Below the pieces are notes generated by a model, which worked only from the letters and a program-made list of their open reading frames with translations, ran no database searches and was not told the origin of the DNA. DNA of 64,000 bases from NCBI RefSeq assembly GCF_019279795.1, contig NC_056750.1, positions 700,621,721-700,685,720 of the forward strand, given 5' to 3'. The position numbers and the translations under genes were made by a program. The DNA is from Protopterus annectens. Its lineage: Eukaryota; Chordata; Ceratodontiformes; Protopteridae. Numbering within the stretch: position 1 is the first letter of the stretch; each line of letters starts with the position of its first letter. Positions 1 through 11,771 of this stretch are shown here, piece after piece.

Positions 1-436
1 AATGTTTCTGTACTTCTGGCGTCTAAGCATCTCAGGGGGTTTGGAGTATGGGAGCGCACTGCAGTACATTCCTGATCTGCTGCAAAATTGATATTTTGTT
101 CTATCACACACCACATGGCATTATGGAAAGAGATGGAGCATGAACATCTTATCAGTGCCTTCCATACCAGTCACTGCAACGACAGAAATGTAAGTTAGAG
201 AGTCGGGGAGAAGCATGCAATAGCGTTAACACAGCCAAGGCAGAAGCGGGATAGTACTTTTTAGAACTGGCAAGTAGGGATTTTGTGGTCTGTAGTTGTG
301 GGTAATGTCAGTATCAACAAAGAATAAAATAATTTATGTGCTATCATATCCAAGATGTGCTGGTAAGTGTATGGACTGCCCACGCTGTGCACCAGACATC
401 AGTACTCCCACATAAGTTAAGAGGTGGGCAGGGCAC
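1..436. other. No gene recognised
   Basis: There is no convincing open frame, terminal repeat or RNA gene here. The block is moderately AT-rich unique-looking DNA leading into a (TA)n tract. Confidence 0.4.
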
Positions 437-458
437 ATATATATATATATATATATAT
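437..458. repeat. (AT)n microsatellite
   Basis: This is a pure alternating AT run of about 22 bp. Similar TA or GATA tracts lie close to several other foldback MITEs in the window. Confidence 0.9.
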
Positions 459-581
459 CTCACAAATTCAATACAGTTCCAATACAACTAGCTTACTTTT
501 TTATGCGTTTTCTTTTGCAAGACAGTTAACTGTTTACTTGCTCACCCAGTACCAACTTTCAGATATAATGACTGTCACACC

Positions 582-782
582 TATAGGTCCGTGTCAGTTG
601 ATTGAGTTTTCAGAAACTGGAACTCCATATGAGATAGTGCTACAGTGAGGATCGGGAAACTTACCCTTTTCCTCACTGTAGTGCAATCTCTTGAGTTAAT
701 TTGCAGGGAGAAACATGATCATATGGTCTCTCTGGTATATTTTTTGTGTTTCCAAAAAGTTGATTATCTGACATAGACCATA
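582..782. mobile_element. Foldback MITE, copy A
   Basis: The outer arms are imperfect inverted repeats: the left begins TATAGGTCC and the right ends with its complement around 770-782. At the centre a hairpin-like core pairs GCTACAGTGAGG (639-650) with CCTCACTGTAGTGC (671-684). The same core recurs in copies near 10.7, 23.4, 24.15 and 43.9 kb, joined to different arms. No coding capacity is present. An alternating purine/pyrimidine (TG/TA) tract follows directly. Confidence 0.6.
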
Positions 783-1797
783 CACACCCACACATATATA
801 TGTGTGTGTGTATGTGTGTAGAAGATTGTTTAAGGGATAAGTAATGAGCGTAGTGAGAGACATTATTCTGAAGACAGAGAGGGATATCATCAGAAACAGT
901 GATGGGCTCATGGCAGTTAGAATACAGTATAAATGTACAGCAGTCTTCACGATCATAGGGTATCCTCCATGGCAGGGCTGCAAAGGTGAGGAGAGGTTAA
1001 CATTCAGGCAACAGTTGTAGGGTCATGTTGATAAAGCAGGACAGAAAGAATTGGTCATGAAGAAAATATAGCTCAAGATATGAGGATTGCCTGGATCCAT
1101 GTGGATAGGTCAATGGGATTAATGGAGAAACTGTTATAGACTTTGTTTGCCTTAATGGAAGCCATTACATAGTTCACTGAGAGACAGTCACATGATCACA
1201 TACTAGAGTGGCTAGTGTGCAAGTAAAGGGCATTGGGTCAAATCAGAGATTTTAAAGTCATCCCTAGTGAAACAATCAGCCTTAAGAATAAATCATCGCT
1301 GGCCACCATAAGCTGCAAGTAGTATTCAGAAAAGGGTGTAAGATTAACAGAGACTAGACTGAAGACATGGCCAATGATGGCATGAAAGTACAGGAATTCA
1401 AGGAAATACTCAAGTTTTTAACACCTGAAGAGGAGGAGGAGGAACTAGGGGGAAATGCAGAGGAGTGGTAGCATCTCAAACAGTATCTGTTAAGGGGATA
1501 AAACAGATATGCTGTTGAGACAGGTTTGAAAATAAAGTACACACAGAAAGCTGGTGGTGGAATTCAGAAGTCCCAGAAAGTTATAAAATAAAGAAGATTG
1601 CAGGAAAAAGTGGAAGATAGAAAAGACAGACCAGGCGAAGGAGGTTATTTAGCAAAAAGACTAAGGCATCACAATGGCAAGAAGCAAGGCATCAGAGAAA
1701 CTCTGCTGGCTTCTGTAGAGTGACTCAGCAGATGGCAGAAATTAGCTCTGTCAGAGCTGCAAGGTAAAGACAGAAAAGTAAAGAAGATAGTGGGCAC
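783..1797. other. No gene recognised
   Basis: A TG-rich simple repeat lies at 785-820. The rest is purine-rich DNA with short chance frames only and no recognisable motif. Confidence 0.35.
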
Positions 1798-1799
1798 GT

Positions 1800-2640
1800 G
1801 GCATTCGCAATACAATATAAAATAATCAGAAATGTAACCAGGTTTTATAAGGAAACTTTAGTATCTGCCCCTATGGAGAGAATTTGGGAGCCATTAAAAA
1901 CACTGCCTTTAGAAGATGCAGTAATTCACTTCAGCCGAACCTTCCTCTCCATATTAAACTCCCTTGCACCTCACCAGATACAAAAAAAAAAATCTAATGC
2001 ATAACAGAATTAACGCATGGAAAGATGGCATTCAGGAAAAAAATTGCAACAATATAAGCACTTGCTAAGCAAAAGTACTACAACACTATGCAGGCGAATC
2101 ACAGGAAAACCCCAAAACTGTTTTGGTGAGCAGTAAATAAATGTATTCAGCCTGGTGAAAAATGACAACCATGCCCTTACATGTAGAAACACTGTTACAA
2201 GCGATGCAGATTTAGTTCACACTGCATGAATGCTGTTAACTCCATTTAAGGAACCCAGTACTCCTAGAACAGTATAAGTGATGTAGACAGTGTCACTACT
2301 ACCTTCTTACCCAACTCATACCAGTATGATTAAAAAAAAAATTTAATTCAAAAACTCAAACCCACCATTCTTGAAAAAAAATAACCTTCCAGTAGAGTAT
2401 CTGAAAATAACAGGAGATGCCATCACATAGCCATTATCATTAATTCTAAATCACTCTCTCCAAGACGTGATGGCCCCAAAAACTCTGGAAACAGTACTGG
2501 GCTAGTCTCCTACACTTCTTGAGCTGACAGATACAGGCCTATAGCCATCTTGTCACTTCTATCAAAAATACTTAAAAAAATATATTCACCTAGAGCTGAT
2601 CATCTACTTTGTGCTCTCCTGTCAGGGAACATTCTATAAC
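1800..2640 (+). pseudogene. LINE relic: endonuclease-RT linker and start of RT
   Basis: Conceptual + strand translation in shifting frames resembles the linker between endonuclease and reverse transcriptase of CR1/L2-type LINEs. Around 1935-1980 it reads like a FLSILNSLAPHQ segment, the region where LINEs have the conserved 'LAP' stretch. It continues through a basic region, and near 2530-2580 gives a YRPIAILSLLSKILKK-like stretch, RT domain 1 of this clade. Many stops and frameshifts interrupt it, so it is long dead. The catalytic RT core is missing. Class assignment is by eye; a profile search with L2/CR1 consensus proteins would settle it. Confidence 0.5.
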
Positions 2641-2682
2641 TTGCAGATTGACTACTGTTTGTGCTGTTTTATTTTTTTCCAG

Positions 2683-2694
2683 ATGCATCGTCCT
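2683..2694 (+). other. Possible 12-nt microexon (splice-site pair)
   Basis: A pyrimidine-rich tract ending in TTTTTTTCCAG is followed by 12 nt and then a consensus donor GTAAGT (2695-2700). The 12 nt encode MHRP in one frame. The splice sites are visible, but chance is likely and it directly follows a LINE relic, so confidence is low. Confidence 0.15.
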
Positions 2695-2700
2695 GTAAGT

Positions 2701-3337
2701 TCACATTTTTGGTTCTGTGAGCAATATGACATGTGGCCACTGTGTGATGTGTGCTTTGGTGTTCTGTATATGTGTCTCACTGTCCAGATGTGTCTGCTTG
2801 CATATTTGTCTGTGTGCATCACTTTGGAAGTTTAAGGCCTCCCTGTTTTGCTGTATAGTGTTTTCTAGTTGCACAGGTCTTGCTTGGAAGTGCAGCACAA
2901 CTGTGAATCCCCGGCCTTTGTCTTTTCACTAGACACACTTCTCAGTACTGTCAGTGTTTGTTTAATACCAGCTGTAGAGATTTTTGTTCCATTCCTTTTG
3001 GTTGTTTTGAGCACATGATTTCTGCAAATTGTTATTTGAGGAAGTTGTTTTATTTATTTATTTATTACTGATGATATTTGAAACATAAAGAATTAAAGTA
3101 CTTAAATAATTGTTTGATTTATTTTTGGTTTAATAAGTATTTTTAGAATAGTTCTCCTGTGTTTAGTGGCATGTCACTGTTGGAGTTCAGAATTGTTTTT
3201 ACTTTTTACATCAACTTGGGCTTTTTAATTTACTTTTAACTGAAAAGGCAGACAAGCTGTAAAAGTAATTAAAGTAGGAAGAGCAGTGATAATGGATGTA
3301 AGAAGGAAAAAGGTATTTTTCAGATTAATAGTGTTAC
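2701..3337. other. No gene recognised
   Basis: This stretch is AT-rich, with a TTTA-rich run near 3050-3065. No terminal repeats or coding similarity are seen. Confidence 0.35.
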
Positions 3338-3600
3338 GTGGTTTTACATCAAGTAGAGATGGGAGAATTAATTGATAAAGTAAGGAAAATAAGTTTTGAC
3401 AGTACAGATGAAATAGTTATGGTAGGTAATTTTAATTGTAATGTAAGAAAACCTGGAGGGAAGATAGATCAATATGAAAAGAAATGTCAAGAATTAATAA
3501 ACTGGGGATATTTTTGTGTTCTTCAAATTAATAAATGTATGTGTAAGAGAGGGTCATTACAAAACAAAAATTGATTGTCATTATTTTCAGGACTTTGAAG
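3338..3600 (+). pseudogene. LINE endonuclease fragment (relic)
   Basis: A 78-codon open frame contains EIVMVGNFNCNV at about residues 24-35. This resembles the catalytic (V/M)GDFN motif of APE-type LINE endonucleases with the catalytic Asp changed to Asn. It is followed by a stretch similar in layout to the conserved L-x-W-(C/A) helix (ELINWGYF). Upstream and downstream frames are broken. The surrounding 3.2-4.4 kb is purine-rich on the + strand and may be the rest of the same relic, but I cannot recognise an RT motif in it. Confidence 0.35.
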
Positions 3601-4700
3601 TCATCATTTACCTACTTGGAGTTTATTAGGGGAAGATGAAAAGAATTAAGCCAGCAAAAGATTAGCAGGAGAATTGAACGATAAAAGGAAATTATGTGGT
3701 AATTATGGAAAGAGCGTGAAACAAGTGAATGTTGCACATTTTGGACATTGTGGTGGGTGTCATTTAAGTAAAAGTGTTGGAAAGATCATGGTTAGAGCAA
3801 CAACAAATTCATAAAAATAGGCAATAATATATGAAATTACTCAAATAGTACAATAATTTGCTAGGACAAGGACAAACTATGTAAGAAAAGACAGAGAAAT
3901 TTGAGAGCAAGAATAGTGTGATATTATAAAAAGGTCAAATTATTTTTAAGAAGCAAGGAAAGAGAAGTAAATCTTTTTTTAAGACTAAAAAAGAATAAGA
4001 AAATATTTTATGTGAAACCTTTGAACAAGATAGGCAAATTGCAGACAAGAAAAAAAGGAGTAATGGGAATAGTGGAAGAGTATGTGAGGGAAGTATCTAC
4101 TAAAGAAAGATTTATGAAAGGATTGGATGGTTAAGGAACTGAAATTATGAAGTAAGGATGTAACAAAAAAAATGAGTACTAAGTAAAGTAGATGAAAACA
4201 ACACTTAAGAAGATAGTTGAGATTACAAGTTTTGTAAATAGAAAAATGATATGACTTTATATTTAATGACTGGATGGAAAATGGTATAAGGGGCAAAGAA
4301 GTGTGTAAAACTGAAATGAAAGAACAGAAAAAAAAGAAATTGGAAATCCTTTGTGCTGAGCAATTCTGACTAGAAAATAATTTAGAAAAGTGTTTAGGAT
4401 AGAATGGGAAAAGGAGTGGTGTACACAATGAATGGAGATAAAGAAGGGAGGTTGAAATACATTATTGGTTGTAAAGGATATAAGTCGATAATGTAATTAG
4501 AAGGGGAAAGGAAGGATAGTCGTGTGACATATCCATAGCATATGGGATACTGAAAGAGTATGGAATGGGAAAATTATTATACATGTAATTTGTAAAATTT
4601 ATGGAAACTCAGAGGATATCAACTTGAACTTTATGGGGGGGCTCCTTTTTATTAGGATTGCTTTTTTGGCTTTACAATTAATAATACGTTGGAGAGCCTG
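3601..4700. other. Purine-rich stretch, no gene recognised
   Basis: The + strand is A/G-rich. The long minus-strand frame at 3985-4428 is an F/S/L-rich artefact of this composition. The stretch may be decayed LINE sequence continuing from the preceding endonuclease fragment. Confidence 0.3.
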
Positions 4701-5690
4701 GAAGAAGGTAAAATGCTTATTGCTGGTGGAGTCAGACTTGATAATACTCCCTGTTCCTCATTCTTAAGAATGTGGCAGAGTCCACTCCAGCTTTGTGTTC
4801 AGTGTGGCAATCAATAAAGTAATAATCAAGGTTGTGGAACACATCATGAAGACTCTGGCAACGTTTGGAAAGGTTGTCAGCCCAAGGGCAATAACAGCCA
4901 CCAGAATAATCAGGTACAGTAATCCCAATGACCTCATGGTTATGCTTTAGTCCAAATGGCCTAATCCAGTTCATCCCAAAGGAGTCCTTTTGAATGGTTA
5001 TATATTCCATCCTTTCTTACCTATCACAATGAGACCAAATGCCAATTTTGGACATCCAGGATATCTTCCAACAAAGCAGGATTGCTGAGAAGTTCAGAAG
5101 CCTTTTGTGCTTTCAATTAGATGTTTCTCTTTGGTCCTTGTCATACCTCGCAGGGTGTTCATCAAGTACGTGTCTATGGTTGGTTGCAGCAAACTAGAGC
5201 CTGCAAAATGTCTGGGTGTTTCATACCTAGACATCTAGCTGCCCCACCATTAAATAGTCTAATTACAACTAGGGTGTCTCCACTGAGTTTGCTCAAGATC
5301 TTTAGAATGACAGAGAACACTTGAGTCACAGATGATGCCCACAGATGCTTGCATTCATCGGATAGACTTGGTCTAGTTGAATGTTTCTACCCTACAACAG
5401 GAACCTTCCCATAAACCGTGTTGCAACTCAAATCCTCCAAACACAAATGTATGGTATGATTCATGGCAACCAGCATTTTCATGATGCCCAGTGCCATGTT
5501 TAATATGATACCTTTGCAGTGGACTTTGAAAGTAAAGTCCAATCAACTCTCAGCTGCCATTTCTGTTTTGTCAGTGTTTCCAAAATCTGCAAGAGACATT
5601 TGAGCCATTGACTGCAGAAACAGATTTTACACTGGGTAGATCTTTTCCACCTCCCAATCCAGAAGTGGCTATTGCAGTAGATACCATATT

Positions 5691-6331
5691 GTGAAGGGCA
5701 TCAGTTCATTATTAGAGACAGATGGCCCAAGGTGTATGGTCACTGGCAGAGACCAGTCTATTTATCAGTGTTTTTCTAGAAATGAGAGCTGTTGTCTTTT
5801 CTGGTATTCCAGGACTTCCTTCCTCAAAGTTCTGTTGTCATCCATTCTTGACAACATGATTGCGCTTTGGTATGTAAAATGCAGGAAAGAATACACTCCT
5901 ACCCTATCTGCAGGAGGCTATGTGCAAATGGTCTGTGTTTACAAATTACTTTCTAGTGATCAGTCAGATTCCAGAAGAAGCAGGTTGTATTCACTGTTGA
6001 CTGAAGTGAGATGAGTGCTATCTGAGCCAGTCTGTAACAAGGAAGTTCCAGCACTTTTGCCACAGCTAGTTTGCATTCCCATTCGATGTCAAATGCAGCA
6101 GCTTATTTCCCCTTATTCGAGACTGCCTGTCCAAGATGCATTCATACAAAAATGACTCCCATGACATCTCTAATCCTTTGTCTCATTTCCCATATCCTTA
6201 AGTTTCTTCAGAAGGCTAAATTGAGCAAAGCCAGTGCCATTTTCATAACTTCATATTGGCCCGAAGAAGTCTGGTTCCCTTTGATTTTGCCTCATTTTCT
6301 GAAAAAGCCTGTATACCTGAGACACTTCTGA
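5691..6331 (+). pseudogene. DIRS RNase H and post-RNase H region (relic)
   Basis: Two overlapping broken frames (5691-6014 and 6071-6331) match the layout of the RNase H end of DIRS polyproteins. The first includes ILDNM...WYVKCRKEYTPTLSA, equivalent to the SDNMSVVWYLNKQGGT region of the copy at 58.6 kb. The second includes SNAAAYFPLFETACP and AIFITSYWPEEVWFP, equivalent to the LFASPLN and ILIAPHWPRQVWFP segments of that copy. Catalytic residues are mostly lost, and it cannot be functional. Confidence 0.5.
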
Positions 6332-6409
6332 AACCTGTTGCCTGGCATATCTAGAAACTTTTAGCTAAACCTTTACTCCTTGTGCTAGACTCATGCTTAC
6401 TACATTCCA

Positions 6410-8060
6410 GTGATGGCCAGGGATTATTTTTGCCTGGATTGCGCGGCCCAGAGGTTAGGCATATTTTGTCTGTATGCATTACTGCTAAGGGTTAGATTTA
6501 CTACTCCTGTTCCAGCTGTTCTTGATAATTTATCTCAGGTCTTTGATGCTGGATTAAGTTATTCATCCAGTAAGGTTCATTTGATAGCCATTTCCAATTT
6601 TCATTAGCATGGTGACTCTTTGCCTTTGTCTTCCTTGAAAGTTTGTAAGGCTTTGTTAAAGGTTAAGTTGCTGTGTGTGTTTGGGTGTGTGTGTGCTTTT
6701 TTGTACCACTGCTGACCATCAACCCTCCATGATCAGTCAGTTCATTTTTTTCTCCCCATAGGGTAAGAGGTGATCAGTGACTGTGAGGTCATAATTTATG
6801 CCACCATCAGGAATTTTTCTAGTATGCCTCAGTCTTGTCTCTTGTTGACTGACCTAGGAAAAGATATTAAAGTAAATAGACATATTTGTGAACATGATTT
6901 ACAGCCAAAAGCTCCAGTCCACATGCTGATGACAGCTGTCATCACCGGCTTGGCAAGCCAAGACCACCTTTCTCTCATTACAGCTGTTTTCTGTATAAAC
7001 CCCAGTTACAGATGGCAAAAATAGCAGAAGAATTACCAGTTTCTGTCCCCAGAGTAGGGAAGCTGGCATTTGCTGTTTATTTCTACACTCCCTCTCGGCA
7101 GTTCAACACTAGAGCCACTAAGTGACATTTGGTCATCTTTGAATAACTTAATAGGGTTCTTGATCATTTATCTCAGATTTTTGATGCTGAATTAAGTTAT
7201 TCATCCTATAAGGTTCATTTAATAGCTATTTCTAGTTTTCATTAGGATGGTGACACTTTCCCTTTGTCTTTCTTGAAAGTTTGTAAGGCAAGAAGTACAT
7301 TTGTTTTAGGCCCTCTCCTTCCCCAGTGGACCTGTACTTTGTATTGGTGAAACTAACTCTTCCACCCTTTGGACTAACAACCAGAGCAGCTTTCAAGTTT
7401 CTACTTTAGAAAGATCTCTTGCTCATGACCATAATTTCGTCCAGAAACATTTCTGACATGCAGGTATTGTGCATCAATTCTCTTTACTTGATTTTTCATA
7501 AGGATGGAGAATCTTTAAAAAAAAAAATCATGTCCAAGGTTGCTACTGAAGCTAGTCTTACTCTTAAACAGTATATGTTTTCCTATTTTCTTTCTAAAGT
7601 GTTGTAATAAAGGTGAATATTGTTTGCATTACATGGTGTGCAAAGGCAGCTCAGATTTTACTTGAACAAAACATAATCTGTCGAAAAAGATTCCCAACTT
7701 TTTGTTTCATTCTCCAAAAGAAACTGAAAACAAACTGGGCTCTAACACTTCTAAAGAGACATTGTCAAAGTGGCTTTCTGATCATATTATGTTCTGTTAC
7801 CAAAAGGTTTATAAACCTTTACTGCCTAAGCCTAGAGCCCACTCAACTGCAGCAGTTGTTACCTGTTAGGCTTTCTTCAGATTCTCATTTTTGGTAGATA
7901 TTTGTGCAGCAACTACATGAGCGTAACTAAATACTACTTCAAGACACTAAAAGTTGGATGATCATGTCATCCATACGTTCAGGCCATCACTTGAAACAAA
8001 AGTCATTACAAGAATTTTCCCATGAGGAGGCATCCAGGAGGATATGCTTGAGATTGTCCC
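6410..8060 (+). pseudogene. DIRS tyrosine recombinase relic with internal duplication
   Basis: The N-terminal recombinase part is visible at 6510-6606 (DAGLSYSSSKVHLIAISNFH), where intact copies have the core-binding helices. The same piece recurs in degraded form at about 7150-7270, so roughly 130 bp is duplicated. Downstream, 7480-7560 gives LYLIFHKDGESL, equivalent to the YLIFHKDRVSL stretch of the copy at 59.7 kb. The catalytic C-terminal part is unrecognisable apart from short patches to 8060. Multiple stops and frameshifts are present. Confidence 0.5.
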
Positions 8061-8065
8061 CTACT

Positions 8066-9713
8066 AACTGAAAAGATGGAATTCCTCACGTCAGATACAA
8101 AAGCTACATAGATGGGTAGTTCCATCATCTTCTTGCCTCGATCTTAACAGCACCTAGAATTCTGTCTTTTTTTGTTGTTGACATTAATGCTGTTATCTTA
8201 TTTTACGCATGCTTTTAGTAGTTGCTTCACCTCAGCATAGGCTAACCAGATGTGAAAAAGGTACTTTTACAGGATTATGTGAAAGGGCTAGAGCTATTAA
8301 CATAGGAAAATTTTAAATGTCAGGCCTAGTGCTGCTGGTCTTAATCCTACAGACTGATAAAAATGGAACTGCCCATCCAGACATAGTCTGACAGTAAGTA
8401 AGTAAACTCACTCATTATAACAAAAACAAATCAACAGTATAGATTTAACATCTTGAGGTTATTATTTACTCATTCATCCTTCAAGTGAGAAGTTTTTACC
8501 TGCAGAATATGTTGTTTTGTTCCTGATGTCTCTGCCCCCAGACATTGAATAAACAATTCTGCTGACAGTTTGTTCAATAGCCACAGTTTTTTATCAAATT
8601 GTTTGGTTGTACAGCCATTTGGGATATAACTGTGATGTGTTAACAGGTTTAGTAATATCCTTTTCTTGTATAGAAGGATTATATATTTTGAAGCTTGTAT
8701 TTTAGCCGAGTAATATTTTCCTGTAAATGATGAGCACAGTTTGCTCTTCATGTTTCCCATTAACTGCGCTTACGGAGAATTTGGTAATTATAATGAGTCT
8801 CTTCATTGATTGCATGCAAATACTGGGCAGGTGAGCTGTGACAATATAGTGTACAGCCGTACTTTAATCAAGGCAAAGAATAACTTGAAGGTAATGGCTT
8901 TCCAGCATTTTTTGACTTAAATGAATATAGGTTCTCTGCATACTTCCTGCTTCAGAAAAGAGACTTTCGTCAGTTTTAAATTTGTAAGGGTCAGTCTTTG
9001 GTCACAAGAGCTGCCATCTGCTTATCTGAGTTGTTAAGCCTTGAGGGAGGACATATTTTATGTTTTTCTTTCTTCAATGTTTGTGAATTTATTTCAGTAA
9101 CTTAAGAGGAGAAATTTATACTTGTGATGAACAAGCACTACCAACAAGAGGAGTGGTATGTGTCTGTGCAGCAACCAGAATTACTTCAAAGAAACCAAAA
9201 TGCCCATGTAGTATTTTCCATCATGTTAAAATACCATCCGAACAAAGCAACACCGTTTAAAAACTTGTAACTAAAACAGTCGGTATGACTTGTAAGAATG
9301 AACTGCCAAAAATAATGCTAAAATAGAATGTAACAATAAGATAGTCACCTTAAAATAGTTGAGGTTAAGCACTTTTGTCCTTTAATAATATTCAGACTTC
9401 ATCAGAACCATAAAAATTCACTTGAAAACAGAAGCCATTTTTATAACACAGTACAAAGGTTACATGTAAATGTAAAAAACATTTTTGTCCCTTCTGGAGC
9501 CCAAGATTGTTAGCTTGTATAAATCTCGCAGATCAGTGAGGGGACATTACTATTGCTACCCTTGGCAGAGCCAGAAAACTTGGTTTCAGTTTCACTGCTC
9601 CTAACAGTACTTTCCCAGGATATAATTTTGAGTTTTGTTTTTCTGCCCCCCATGATAGCTTACTAATAAACAGTAAAATAAAAAATGAACAGCAGAAACA
9701 CTTCACTAATTTA
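8066..9713. other. No gene recognised
   Basis: I see no coding similarity, terminal repeat or structured RNA in this 1.6 kb. The short minus-strand frames at 8470-8760 and 9533-9736 show no recognisable motif. Confidence 0.35.
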
Positions 9714-9817
9714 ATCCAAACACAGCAACAGTACAAAGCTTTTGGGTTACCCCTTCATCAGTAGATACACTGATGAAGGGGTAACCCAAAAGCTTTGTAG
9801 TCTTGTTGTGTTTGGAT
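9714..9817. repeat. Near-perfect palindrome, likely PLE-derived
   Basis: The left arm (9714-9762) and right arm (9769-9817) are reverse complements over about 49 bp with few mismatches, separated by about 6 bp. Each arm contains a CTGATGAAGGGGTAACCC motif, one per strand. It resembles the inverted ends seen around the PLE copies in this window. Confidence 0.8.
9766..9799 (+). ncRNA. Hammerhead ribozyme-like motif (G12 lost)
   Basis: TACA (9766-9769) can pair with TGTA (9796-9799) as stem I. The core CTGATGA (770-776) is canonical. GGG/CCC forms stem II, and the expected GAAA reads AAAA at 9788-9791. Stem III would be the self-complementary AGCT, which fits a dimeric minimal type I ribozyme. 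Loss of G12 at a probable former CpG should abolish cleavage. A mirrored copy lies on the other strand. Confidence 0.4.
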
Positions 9818-10621
9818 GGCTTACCATCCCACAGCCAGTGACTGTACCATCAGTCTGGGAACTAATCGGATTATTTTTGTTATAGTTTACTTATTTCTTT
9901 GCAGGACTGGTATTTTTCTCTGCTGTCTCCTATCCCAGCAATTAGTTAAACTGACTGCTGTCTTGTTTGCCTGCTTATTATTATTCTTATACCAGCTATG
10001 TATATACCAACCACTCTGTTCCTCTCCTTCACAGGCCATAGTCTGCATTCCAGGGACCAAACGTGAGGTCACCACTGCATTTTTCTCCTAAGGAGAGAGC
10101 TGCTTTACATGTAAGTTCTTGGCATCCCGTGCTGGCTTGCAGACAGATATCCCTACTTAAGTTTTCCAGAGTCTGTAGCTTGGCATACAGTGCAGTTATC
10201 CAAAATCTCCAACCCTCCTTTTTCTCCTGTGTAGAGGATGGATCCCTTTCACAGGAAGTTGAATATTAATTGTACCTCTCTCCTACATATTCTGACTTGT
10301 ATAGGGAGGGAGGCAGACAGATGCGCGTGCAGACACACACGCACAGTCTGTCCCTGTTTCTGACTTCAAGATAGCACACACCTGGCGAAGAGATGGAAAG
10401 TGATAAAAATAACTCGTATTCTTTTTCTTCTGAAAATCTAACTGCCGTTGCAAGACACTGGTAACCTTCTGTTGACATTCTGGCCATTGGTGAACATCAT
10501 TGCTACTGTACATGTAACATGTGACCTTCCCTTGATATTCTGTTAGTAAGGGTCTGTAAATACAGTTTTCTAAAATCTTTTCTTCTCCTACATGTCCTGT
10601 ATGGAGGGTGGGTATATTCTG

Positions 10622-10895
10622 TAGGATCTATATTAGAACACTGAAAAGACCAAATGTTCAACAGTTGAAAACTCACAAATGCCATTCAGCGAGGTGTTTT
10701 TTGTGAGATCGCGGTACAGTGAAGATTGGAAAAATTGCCCTTTCCTCACTGTAGTGCAGTCTCAGAGTTGGTATATATAATTAGCGTGGGGTGTGGAGGA
10801 CACAGCCCCCCCACAAAAGCGATTTTGATGAATGGCATTTTTGAGTTTTAAGCTGTTCGACATTTGGTCTTTATGGTGTTCTAGTATAGACCGTA
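10622..10895. mobile_element. Foldback MITE, copy B
   Basis: The arms 10622-10690 and 10825-10895 are inverted repeats, including the shared stretches TAGAACAC, AAAGACCAAATGT and CTCAAAAATG-like. The core at 10704-10765 holds the TACAGTGAAG / CTCACTGTAGTGCA pairing common to this family and is followed by AGAGTTGGTATAT. A (TG)n tract directly follows. It is non-coding. Confidence 0.65.
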
Positions 10896-10984
10896 TTCTG
10901 TGTGTGTGTGGGGGGTGGATCTAGACTATATCAGTCTTGTGACATATTCTTCAGTTTAAGTACTCTTGTCCTCCTCCCTATAGT

Positions 10985-11044
10985 GAATGGGTCAGGGTCC
11001 ATCTGTCGTGTTCTGAATGAGTCAGGGTCCATCTGTCGTGTTCT
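10985..11044. repeat. 30-bp tandem duplication
   Basis: Two adjacent 30-bp units begin GAATGGGTCAGGGTCC and GAATGAGTCAGGGTCC and differ at one base. Confidence 0.9.
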
Positions 11045-11771
11045 GCTTAGAGTTTAGCACAGCAATGGAATACCTTGCATAACCACACATCCATAAAGCA
11101 TTACACTTAAATATGTTTGTGTGCACTCAATACTAATAGTTTTCATATGCAAGACTTATCAGTGTTTCTTGGAGTTCAGCAGGGTGACATCCACTAACTT
11201 AATGTATTCCTCACAGTGGTGGTAAACCTCCCTGTTTCCAATTTTCTCTCTGGTTGTTTATGCCTCAGAAGTTGATTGAGAACCAGACATCCCTTCTGGA
11301 GTTGCTGCATAAACATCTTGTCAGGTGTTCTTCACAGCCAAACTGATATTTACTTTTTTTTTTCCACCACCACAATTGGACATAACGACTTGCTTATCTT
11401 GCTATTATGTCCACCTTTGTTTTGGGCCAACAACAAATTCAGTTGCCCCTGGGCTCTGTGCCAAAGTTGTCTAAGATTACATTCACTTCCTTTTATTAAT
11501 TTGTCCCTTCAGGTTCTTTATATTGTATTATTAAAAATATAAACATTTTAGCTTTTATGATAAAAATGCTTTTCCTTTTAATATGGATCACAAGGTTATC
11601 TTGGAATAGGTTAGAGATTTACTTCACAAATGCCCAGTAGTGTATGACAGGAGGTTTGCATAGTTCATTATGAGTGCAGCCACTGTCTTAGTCTACTGAT
11701 TCTGTAAAACATTTTTTACTAAATATGGGCAGACATGTTTCTGTAGAGGATTTTAATAAGGTGATTATTTA
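11045..11771. other. No gene recognised
   Basis: This is unremarkable AT-rich DNA up to the gypsy LTR. The + strand frame at 11276-11542 shows no recognisable domain. Confidence 0.35.

Larger units (their letters stand above)
4720..8065 (+). mobile_element. DIRS-type retrotransposon relic 1
   Basis: Successive DIRS domains appear in order on the + strand in broken frames. RT comes first (5080-5240, a degenerate LPFG...PRVF-like stretch followed by a YLD-like remnant). The RNase H-like domain follows (5680-6010, with WYV, SPTLSA-like and LLSSDQ pieces), then the segment between RNase H and recombinase (6070-6330, AIFITSYWPEEVWFP), then the tyrosine recombinase (6400-8060). No terminal repeats were found. 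It is heavily mutated and the oldest-looking DIRS copy here. Other DIRS copies in the window give the reference order. Confidence 0.6.

Noticed and set aside
3985..4428. 147-codon minus-strand frame with many Phe, Ser and Leu residues
   Set aside because: It is explained by the purine-rich + strand; no motif or signal supports a protein.
4732..5010. 92-codon minus-strand frame with several Cys and His
   Set aside because: It lies at the start of a + strand DIRS relic and matches no known zinc-binding pattern.
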